Below, in pieces: positions 55,437 to 64,000 of a stretch of 64,000 nucleotides of DNA (position 1 is its first letter; every line of letters begins with the position of its first letter). This stretch comes from Clitopilus passeckerianus (lineage: Eukaryota > Basidiomycota > Agaricomycetes > Agaricales > Entolomataceae): contig CALYLX010000034.1 in assembly GCA_944990035.1 (NCBI GenBank), positions 186,001 to 250,000 of the forward strand, in the 5' to 3' direction. The translations under genes and the position numbers were made by a program. The notes under the pieces were generated by a model that worked only from the letters and a program-made list of their open reading frames with translations, was not told the DNA's origin and searched no databases.

Positions 55437-56750
55437 TCAAAGTCCCATCCTAATCCGAGAACGCGCCTCTGATAAATCGACTACCTCTTCCCGGTTAAAA
55501 ACTGTAAAATTAGCCCTTAGGACACACTGTCGCAGCAACCTTGCCAATATCAACGGTATATGATCAGGATTGGTGAAGATTGTAAGCACAATTGCGCAAT
55601 TTTTATACTTCTCTGTTGAGGCGAGTTCCTCATCGAGTCGAATCATGTCCTCATGCTCGGGTAAAACGGCGCCAAGTGCAATGGAAAGCGTCCGGAGCGA
55701 GTTTGGAGATGGTAGTGAGGACAAGCAGTTTGAAATCCACGTAATAGCTGATGAAACGGACCATCGGGGGTCCAGGAGGAGCGACTGCAGGTGGGTGGCA
55801 GCAGAAAATTCGAGAGGCTCTGTCAGAAATTGTTATGCGTCCGGTCCCGAAGCAATCAAAACCTTGCACGAACCTGAGGGAGCATCGACTTGAAGTGAGA
55901 ATTTACGCAGGCAACACGGCAACGATGCACTCAGCATACGCTGTATCTCCCGAACGCTGTGCGAATCCTCAAAATCACCCAAACAGCAGTGGAGATCTAC
56001 CTCCCCCAGATTCTCAAAGATAAAGGGCCGATGCAGGTCGAAGAATAGGAGCGATAGAGTCCCTTCCATTGTCGCGGAGCTATTTGCCCTCAGTCTCAGA
56101 ACCTGGGGTGATGTTTTCTGAGGCTCTGCATACCCAGCTGGAGGCTGATGAGTGACCTCCGGAAAGTCACGTTGGTCAAGCTTAACCTCGTGAAGATGAT
56201 GCACTTGGGACAGTGCCGATAGTGGAAACCCGGAGATATTCCGTATTCGGACGCTCTTCAATGCCGGGTGGGTGAATAGGTTAAGGATAGAAAGCTGCAT
56301 TCGTGGATGAAGCAATGGCCAAGATGACGAGGGGCCAAACCACCCATATCTCCAGGTGTCACTGTTTTCGACCGTGATACGTTCGATACAGGGGAACATG
56401 TCCAGAACCATGAGGGAGGTCGGCGTCCCGCCGGGTTGGCTTGTAGCGAGACCAAGAGTCAGATCCTTGACATAGGACCTGATGTTCGGTGATGCGAATG
56501 CAATTTCGCGAAATGATTGAAGGCGCCGGATTCCTGCGGTGTCTGGATTCAATATAATGCGTATTGCCAAAAATATCTGTTTCTGAGCCGCCGAACGGAA
56601 GAATCTTGATGTCAGGTTGCAGTTCCGTAATGTTTCATGGTCGTTCAAAGCCCCAACTTGGCCTACTACGCAGTCGATTAGGTCTACCGGGATGCCTTGC
56701 ATATCGAAAGATGAGGAAGCTGGGGAACTGTTTGGTCCAGGATATTCCAT
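55437..56750 (-). CDS. F-box protein (cluster member 4)
   Basis: Two exons: 56750-55874 and 55819-55437, intron GTTCGT...GACAG. Start ATG gives MEYPGPNSSPASSSFDMQGI; the F-box region is IPVDLIDCVVGQVG with TLRNCNLTSRFFRSAAQKQIF. Leucine-rich middle, C-terminus SLPSPNSLRTLSIALGAVLP and VVDLSEARSRIRMGL. Split codon g|ag at the intron as in the other members. No lesion seen. Substrate unknown. Confidence 0.85.
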
Positions 56751-58639
56751 TTCAAGTTATAGCATGGTACGACTGTACAGCGTGAGACGTTTGACCGTGA
56801 CATTCCAAGTTGACGCGGCCTGCCCTAAAGTCACGTGCAACTCCTATTGCCGGTTCCGAAGTCCGAAGCGTTCACTTACACTCTGGGACGCGGCAACGCT
56901 GGCCAAGCCAGTGTCGCTATTAGTATTAGTAAGAGTACTGTGCTCGATTCACGTAACGGGCCACTCCGCGCCAGAATGTCATAGCTCAACGCTAGCTCAA
57001 CCTAGCCTTCCAGTATTTTTTGTGTAGATGGTGATCTGTCTTGAGTATTCCACTGTCTACAACGGTGCCCCAGAAAAATTTATAGAAATTCAGAAAAATC
57101 ATATGCCGAAAAGATTGCCGAATCTGACAATGCAGGGTAACGGGTCACTCGCATTTCATAGCTCAAACTGCCTTATAACACTATCTTGTCTGTATCGTGA
57201 TATGTTCTACGGAAGTATACAAGGATACTCGAAGTTGCTCGGGACTGGAATATCTGATGAAGGCTGTCAAATAAGTAGCTGAATTTGGATTATATAGGCT
57301 GGAATAGGGATTTTCGGCAATAAATCAGAGGGAGAATCACCAATACCTGGGATATCAACACTGTGTTGTGTTTTATTAGTATCTAGCAAGCGAAAGTCAA
57401 GTTTTGTAGCAGCTTACTATGGCCCTCGACGCTGTATAGATCTCCCAGTGCGGCTGGTTTGTCGGATTGACAGGCCAAATCTAGGTCGGTCACTGTGCCC
57501 CGCTCGGTCCCATTCTCACTACACACAGCTTGTCACCCAATTTTCGCTGGATCGTATAGCTCTCATTTGTAGCTCCAGAATGCGGTATGGAGTTGGCCAC
57601 TGCGTGCTGTGGTTGTCGAGAAAATGTCGATTGACCTGTTACATGGTGTGGCCCGTTACGCGTTACGTGATCCACATCAGGACAGCCACAAGAGAGCTAT
57701 CCAGCCGATCGAGAGAGATTGAGCCAGATTATGCCATCAATCCACTGAGCTCCTCATTCTCGACCTCCCATGGCTTCACCACCTCAGCTCCTTTGTTCGA
57801 GATGCTGAATTATGAACGAATACCTACATATATGCTGGAAAATTCAAGTATTTAGGGCTGATAGGTGCTGATAATCTTCCTACATGCGCCAGAAGTTGCA
57901 AACTTCTGGATGATGGTTGGACTTCCTCACACCACCGATTGCCTCAACTCGAGTTGTATCGTGTCAGGAGAGTTGAATACAATATTTTAAACCTATCGAA
58001 TTTTTTCTACCATATTATAATTTTGAGCTATCAAGTGATTTCTACCTCAACAAGCATGGTAAATCGCTTTCGGGGACCGAAATAAAAAATCTGATAGGTT
58101 TAAACGATATATAATACATTTTATGACAACTCTCTCATACAAAACTTTGTCCCAAAATGCGCGAGCGAGCGAGTTCATCATCCGGACACTTGCGTCGAGC
58201 CCTATGGCCATGCAAAGAGATGCAAACAGTCTCCCGCTTTGGCTGGCGTTACCGCGTCCCATACACTCTGCCATTTATCAGTTCGCAGCCCCGCGGGCCG
58301 CAGACGAATACTGAACGCCGCAAGTCCATAACAATCCCGCAGCATCTCTATAGTTATTGGATTCTTACGCAGCGGAGGAACATTGTTCTGTTGGCTTATT
58401 TGCTACAATTGCTGGTGCCTACACCCAGTTTGTGCAATGTCTCTCGACGACTTGTGGGCAACTGACTGCGCCTGACTGAAGTACTGCGCTCGTACCAGCA
58501 TCGTCGCCGGTGCTAAGCCGCAGGCCCTCACTCATGGGCTAGATAAATAGCGAGGGATGGAATGCTGGAAAGACCAACCAAACTCCAAACCCAATCTGCA
58601 AATCACTCCTGCGAGTCATTCTAAAGTTCTCTGATTCCA
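56751..58639. other. Intergenic stretch, one foldback sequence
   Basis: About 1.9 kb with no recognisable gene. It contains a small inverted repeat at 57986-58104 (TTTAAACCTATC ... GATAGGTTTAAA, arms of about 20 bases, loop about 80). Confidence 0.5.
57986..58104. repeat. Short foldback / candidate mini-MITE
   Basis: Arms TTTAAACCTATC and GATAGGTTTAAA followed by T- and A-runs, 119 bases in total, AT-rich. No clear target duplication, so assignment as a mobile element is only tentative. Confidence 0.4.
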
Positions 58640-60029
58640 ATGTCTTCCATCCTTGTAGGCCTTCTCCCGTCCCTTTCCTCATGAATGGCTAACAAGAACT
58701 TCTCAGGTTACTGGCGCTAATGGCTTCCTTGCCTCTCACGTCGTGCTCCAGCTCCTTCAAGCGGGACACAAGGTCAAAGGGTGCGCTACTCACTTTGATC
58801 GACTTATTCAAACAGGGTCTCAAAGCTCGTCTTTTGTAGCACTGTCCGTGATGCCAAGGCCGCTGGACTTCGCGATGCCATTGGCGACAAATATCCCAAC
58901 CTTGAGCTCGTCGCCGTCAATGACGTAGCTTCGGCTGATTTGACGGACGCGATGAAGGGTGCGTTATGGCGTTAGCTTTAATGAATCAAGACTAATTTGA
59001 ATATGCAAAGATGTTTCTGCCGTCATTCACGTTGCCGTTCCCTTGCCATTCGGAGGCTCGAACCCGGAGGAGAATCTCAGCGTGAGTCTTTTCCCCGGAT
59101 TTTTCAAGAGTCTGTTGGGCTGAGGATCGATAGAACGTCGTTGAAGGTGTTATCAACGTGCTCCGTCAAGCGGTGAAGAATGGGATCAGCAAGGTCGTTC
59201 TCACCAGCAGCTGGTCTGCAACTATCGATCGTCAGTCGTTCTCCTCTTAGTCGTCTTTAACATACCAAAATTTCTCCTTTTCAGCCACCTTCAAACAGGC
59301 TTTTGAAGGTTTAGTTACCACGGAGAAAGGTGAGCCGGTTTCTAAATCAGCCTTCGCACTAAGCCTAAAGTTCGACTTCGCAGACTGGGGTAATGTCACC
59401 AAAGAAGAGTTCGTCAACGGTGAACACGATCCTTCCTGGTATTATCTTGCGTCCAAGGTTCTTTCCGAGCGTGCTGCCTGGAATTTCGCCAAGAGAGAGC
59501 CGAAGTTGGATCTCTCCGTCAGTAAGTTGCTAATTCCACCACTTTTCTGGTCAACATCTCATGAACATTATTAGTCGTTCCTCCCTTCATCTTCGGCCCA
59601 TACGCGCCTGGCTTCCCCCTTCCTAATGTCGCCATGCTTGGTTCCAATGCGCACATCTACGGCCTCTTGAACGGCAACGTCCCTCTTCCCCTTCCGCCTT
59701 TGATGGTCGACGTTCGCGATGTCGCCAAGGCTCACATTCTTGCTTTACAAGTCCCTCCCGCGAACCCGGAGAGCCTTGAAGACAAGCGCTTCCTCGTCTG
59801 TGGAGGCATCCTTCCCTGGAAGGACATGGTCGAGCGCCTGCGGGTCCTTCATCCTGAGTTGGCGAGTCGCCTTCCCGCTCCCAAGGTGGCCTATGCTGCC
59901 CTTCCTGGTCCCATTACTACCATCAACAGTTCCCGCGCCGAGAAGGTTTTGGGATTGAAGGACTACATCAAAGTAGAGACCACGTTCCTCGACACTGTGG
60001 AGTCTCTCCTCAAGGCCGAGAAAGCCTGA
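58640..60029 (+). CDS. NAD(P)-dependent reductase, dihydroflavonol-reductase/aldehyde-reductase type (extended SDR)
   Basis: Extended short-chain dehydrogenase of the kind that reduces aldehydes/ketones (DFR, cinnamoyl-CoA reductase and GRE2-like group). Several short introns. Start ATG 58640 gives MSSILVTGANGFLASHVVLQ, the Rossmann T-G-x-x-G-F-x-A motif for NAD(P). Then VIHVAVPLPFGG, VINVLRQAVKNG, VVLTSSWSATID, and the catalytic YYLASK (Y-x3-K), followed by FGPYAPGFP and LPPLMVDVRDVAKAHILAL, which is the usual order in this family. The end is LLKAEKA with TGA at 60027-60029. No lesion seen. It lies between F-box genes and P450s; a role with the neighbouring P450 in a common pathway is possible but unproven. 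Confidence 0.88.
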
Positions 60030-60822
60030 GGTGTCATGGTAGAGACGATTGCGCGCTCGAGGGGCTAGTCACGAGTCGAATGGAGGTTTACTAGATTCCT
60101 ATAACGAACGAATTGGTAGTCTGTATGCTTGGCCATACTAACACCCCATGTTGAAGCAAAATATATCTGTTGACAGAACATTCTCACTTGTAGCGAGTTC
60201 GAGTCGAACCATTTTCCAAAAAGTCAAGTACGGATGCCAAACGTGTACACTTGGCCCTGACTGTGTATGGCGCCGGGCCCCGTTCACCAACCCAAGGCTA
60301 ATGAAGATTGCGTGTTGTACGGTACATGGACCGAGCAAATACGATTGTATATAAAGTAACTGCGGACTGACTGCGGAACTCGTACGACATTGCGACAGCT
60401 TCGAAGTTGTGCCAAGCGCCCCGGGACGAGAACCAATCATGATATGAGCATTACCACTGACAATGACTCTCCACGCGGGCTGGGTAACAGCGCCGAGGAG
60501 CGTCGTCACCACCGGCGGTTCGGTGAGTTTTATCTCGATCAATAAGCGGACTCTCACTTTGAAGCTCAGAAATTTACTCGTTCCATATCGATATTGTAGA
60601 GTTTCAAATGCTCACTTACTTCCTGTGTGGTACAACCGTTAAAGTCTGAGGGAAAGACAACCTTTTTTTCCGCGCGCCCTCTGGGCCTATTTTTGTCTCT
60701 AGGGACCTGCTTGATGGTTTGCCTTTTTGAGCGCCGACTAAAAGTGATTATCTATAGCACCTCATGTTCAAGCCGCCAAACACGGTGAGTGCTCTAACCG
60801 ATTCAATTACCCCAAGCGTGAG
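60030..60822. other. Intergenic stretch
   Basis: About 800 bases downstream of the reductase. No gene recognised. Confidence 0.5.
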
Positions 60823-60926
60823 GGTTTCATAGCATCATGTAAACGCCGGGTAATCGTGTCAACCCAAATAGATGTGGTACGAGTACAAAAGGGATTATCG
60901 ACCTTAATATAGACCGGCTTCTTCTC
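60823..60926 (+). promoter_or_regulatory. Promoter block, copy 1 of two
   Basis: About 100 bases upstream of the complete P450 that recur at 63791-63900 before the second copy: GTTTCAT-GCATCAT, GGTAATCG, AATAGATGTGGTAC and TTAATATAGACCG. At the place where copy 2 has TATAAAA this copy has TACAAAA (60884-60890), 67-73 bases before the ATG. Confidence 0.7.
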
Positions 60927-60956
60927 TCAGTCTCCTCACTCTCCTGCTCAGTGGCC

Positions 60957-63234
60957 ATGGATTTCTTGAACGACCTTTCAACGCGGGTTGCGGGCCTGGC
61001 TCGCCTATATTTTGACCAGCATCCTTATCTTGCTATTGGCGCCTCAGTTTTTGTCGCTACATATACATTCTCGATCTTGAGACGCTTCCGTCGCCGACAT
61101 TTCACAAAGCTAGCCGGTCCTCCCTCGACAAGTTTCATACTCGGACATTTCCTGGAAGTCTTACAGTCGGATGAGCAAGCCAATCTCTACGTCAATTGGG
61201 CATCCAAGTATGGTCCTGTGTACCACGTTCCAGCAGCACTGGGATCTCAGGCAACTGTACTATGTGATCCCGCAGCTGTGGCGTCAGTACTATCAAGAGA
61301 TACTTGGGCCTTCCGTCAGGCTCCGAGCATGTCTGCCTTCTTCGAAGCCTACGTGAGTCTCACTCTCATGTCCACCCTAAGTCGCCCAGCTAACCATTCC
61401 ATAGTTTGGCAAGAACCTTCTCATAGTGGAGGGTGAAGATCATAAACGGTTCCTACCAGCGGCACTTCTTCTCAACTCCACTCCAACTAATGAACGATTG
61501 CAGACAGAGAAGGGCACTATCAGCTGCGTTCAGCGTAGCTGCAATCCGGAATGTTACGCCTGTTTTCTATAGCTCAGTACACACGGTATGTATAAATGGT
61601 GCCCTGCCATGCCATGGTCTCTTACCCGATGGTGTAGGCTATAGAGCGCTGGAATTCCGAGATTGAGTCTACGAAGGAAGGGACGGCCACAATTGACGTG
61701 CAAGCATGGTATTTATGCTTCACATCTGCCTCCTATTGTTTTCTGACATCACGTTCATAGGATGAATAGTATAACGTATGTGTTACGGCCCTTGCCGTTT
61801 CGTACGCGGTGATCTCACTTCAGCCTGCAGTTTGGATAGCATTGGGAATGGCGGTTTCTCTCACGACTTCGGCACCACGAAAGGCGAACACTCAAATGTC
61901 GCTGAAATGTTTGAGGCCTTCGCCGACTTGGAGACTGGCTTCATACAACTGGCAGTCTTCTTGATTGGGCCAAAATTCCCCGCACTCTTCCAACTTCCGA
62001 CATCGAGGAAGAAGGTTATTACATCACTTGCCGATAGCTTCGAGGAGATTGCGACGGCTTTGTTAGAGAAGGCCCGAAAGGAGAAAGCCACAGGTATCAC
62101 TGAAGGGATCGAGAAGTCTATCCTTGGAGCTCTATGTACGTCTACCTTCTCTTATATAAATACGATTGCTCACGGCTCTGCAGTGCGATCAGAGACTGGT
62201 AGCTCTAACGTTCGAATGAACTTGGACGAAATCCGAGCGCAGGTGAGTTATTTGTAACAATGTGATAGAGAGTCATCTAATCCCTCCCAAACAGATCGTG
62301 AGTTTTTGCATAACACCTCACAACCATTCTCATCCCGCGACAGAGCCTGTTCATGATCGCAGGATACGAAACAACATCTAGTACGTTGGAGCTTTTGCTT
62401 GTTACGGCCCTTACTAAATAAACCCCATTCAGTTACACTCACTGTAAGATCATTCTGCCCAGGATCCCGACTTTGATACTGACGTACACCCAGTGGGCTT
62501 TAATCGAACTGTCGCGGAAACCCGAGATCCAGCAGAAACTCAGAGCCGAACTCTCGCAGTTTGCAGACGAGGATCCATCCTTCGAGCAGCTGGGATCCGA
62601 CAGCCTCCCATATCTCGATGCCGTCGTTCATGAGACCCTACGACTCCATCCCTCTCTGCAAGAAATTCAACGAAAGGTTTGTACCATCACACGAACTACC
62701 AGTTTACTCGTTTCTAAATATTATTCTAGGCGGTCGAGGACGACATAATACCTCTGAGCGAACCCACCAAGGACCTATACGGAAGGGATATTGACACACT
62801 TGTTGTCTCCAAGGGCACGGATTTCATCATACCATCCAATGCTATCAACCGTTTGGAAACGCTCTGGGGCGCAAATGCTCGTACCTTCGACCCCGAACGA
62901 TGGATCAACGATAGCATCTCCTCAGAAAAGGCTGCCAAGATTCAAAGCTATCACCATTTGCTGACGTTCGCGGATGGACCGCGTACCTGTCTCGGAAGAA
63001 TGTTTGCTGTTACGCAGATAAAGGTAGGCTCGTATCAGACGCCTTTGTTGTCGTACAGCGCTGACTCATTGTACACCATAGGCTGTTCTCAACGTCCTCA
63101 TTCGAAATTATACGTTTGAGTTGCCTGGCGGACCTAATACGAAGTTCGAGGCGCATTTGGGATTGTTGACCAGGCCTAAGGTGGCAGGAGAGAAGAAGGC
63201 TCGAGTTCCACTCCTCGTACGAAAGGTTGATTGA
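60957..63234 (+). CDS. Cytochrome P450 (complete, tandem copy 3)
   Basis: Start ATG 60957 (MDFLNDLSTRVAGLARLYF), an N-terminal anchor HPYLAIGASVFVATYTF and a basic stop-transfer RRFRRRHF. Many small exons; one is only 11 bases (62424-62434). Landmarks: QRRALSAAFSVAAIRNVTPVF, LDSIGNGGFSHDFG, the I-helix SLFMIAGYETTS (about 62341-62377), the K-helix ETLRLHPSL, FDPERW, and the heme loop FADGPRTCLGRMFAVTQ (about 62968-63015). It ends RVPLLVRKVD, TGA 63232-63234. Same family as the two P450s at 17-22 kb (shared QRRA, GGFSHDFG and heme-loop wording) but on the opposite strand and more diverged. No lesion seen. Substrate not inferable. Confidence 0.9.
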
Positions 63235-63790
63235 TAGGACGGTGGGGGCTCTCGCAGAACTCTACATACTACATACTGAATGCATTAGATGTTCTCCTAC
63301 GGGCGTCAAATCCCTTCCTCTTCGCTCACTGTATATATCTCTGCACTAATTTAATACGTATGCAACTACTTGGAATCATTGAGGCAGGGTTTCTTCGGAT
63401 AGTGGTGTTCCATGGCAACAAAGAACTCTCAGGCCCAGGTATACAAGCCTAATTTTCGTAATTACCGCACATCTTCAATTACTCTCCGAACATCCCCTTC
63501 GGAATTCTATAATACCGTACCATTTAGATCAGTTCGGCAGGAGGACATGGGACACTTATGACGAATTTTGGATTTCAGTAAGTTACCTAATCGGGAAGCA
63601 TATTTCATCTTCCCTTGCAAATTAGGACCTCAAGGGTCTAGATATTGGGGCATGGGACAAAGGTCTCGACTTCGGCTTCGGCACTGGTGACCGTCATGGG
63701 CCACAGGACAGCCGAACTGATCGAAATGGTACAGTATCTCAAGCTGGTGGCGCTTGGAGCCTGACGTTGAACGGATCGAATTGCCCGTTA
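63235..63790. other. Spacer between tandem P450s
   Basis: About 550 bases with the 3' end of the complete P450. No other gene recognised. Confidence 0.5.
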
Positions 63791-63900
63791 CAGTTTCATG
63801 GCATCATCTAAAGCCAGGTAATCGTTTCAACCAAAATAGATGTGGTACAAGTATAAAAGGGATTGTCGACCTTTAAGTTAATATAGACCGACATCATCTC
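63791..63900 (+). promoter_or_regulatory. Promoter block, copy 2 of two, with TATA box
   Basis: Near-copy of 60823-60926. It has TATAAAA at 63852-63858, 55 bases before the next ATG, where copy 1 has TACAAAA. It also has a small insertion (TTTAAG) before TTAATATAGACCG. Confidence 0.7.
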
Positions 63901-63906
63901 TCACCC

Positions 63907-64000
63907 ATGGATTTCTTAAACAACCTCTCGTCGCAAGATGCCGGCCTTACTCACCAACACCCTTATTTTGCTATTGGTGCTTCAGTTTTCGTCGCTGCAA
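63907..64000 (+). CDS. Cytochrome P450, N-terminal fragment running off the window (tandem copy 4)
   Basis: ATG 63907 starts MDFLNNLSSQDAGLTHQHPY, close to the start of the P450 at 60957 but lacking about five residues before QHPY; the hydrophobic anchor FAIGASVFVAA follows. Only 31 codons are in the window. Together with the copied promoter it shows a tandem duplication of the whole unit. Confidence 0.85.
   Translation, partial: MDFLNNLSSQDAGLTHQHPYFAIGASVFVAA

Overview
The window looks like a stretch of a mushroom-forming basidiomycete (Agaricomycete) genome. Host genes are broken by many short introns (about 50-70 bases, mostly GT...AG). F-box proteins and cytochrome P450s occur as local tandem families, and the transposons (Ty3/gypsy, hAT with long acidic linkers, RecQ-like helicase plus DUF6589) are types common in that class. 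No rRNA or tRNA gene and no CRISPR array was seen.

Layout. 1-12.9 kb is a nested transposon graveyard. A Tc1/mariner-type transposase relic (1-1.28 kb) is followed by a decayed Ty3/gypsy element (about 1.5-11.6 kb). A 5.4-kb TA-flanked element with 217-bp inverted repeats sits inside the gypsy, a complete 3.8-kb hAT element with an 8-bp target duplication sits inside that, and a 461-bp solo LTR with a 5-bp target duplication splits the RT-RNase H region. The gypsy is cut off at 11.6 kb by two LTRs in opposite orientation. 13.2-17.0 kb holds a divergent folate pair: a GTP cyclohydrolase I pseudogene (-) with three stops, and an HPPK-DHPS gene (+) that is open but has lost parts of the classical DHPS motifs. 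17.2-22.4 kb holds two tandem P450s (-). 22.7-24.7 kb is a PPR-like, probably mitochondrial protein (-). 25.0-32.2 kb is URB1/NPA1, a ribosome-biogenesis gene (-).

32.3-38.1 kb is the most interesting region: a 5.8-kb unit with 117-123-bp terminal inverted repeats and a 9-10-bp direct duplication of flanking sequence. It carries two convergent genes, a RecQ-like helicase (+) and a DUF6589 protein (-). The termini and target duplication mark it as a DNA transposon; I do not know a named family with this gene pair.

38.6-40 kb is an F-box gene (+); 41.3-42.5 kb a small secreted Lys/His/Pro/Thr-rich protein (-); 44.0-44.5 kb a MITE; 44.9-48.6 kb a large low-complexity/coiled-coil protein with a C-terminal zinc-finger-like end (-). 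50.4-56.8 kb holds four tandem F-box genes (-), one of them broken. 58.6-60.0 kb is an SDR reductase of the dihydroflavonol-reductase type (+). 60.9-64.0 kb holds a complete P450 and the start of a second tandem copy with a duplicated promoter (+).

Many of the inactivating changes read as CGA to TGA or CAG to TAG when compared with family or paralog expectation, so C-to-T decay appears to have acted on transposons and on several gene copies. All family assignments are by eye from motifs; no database search was run.
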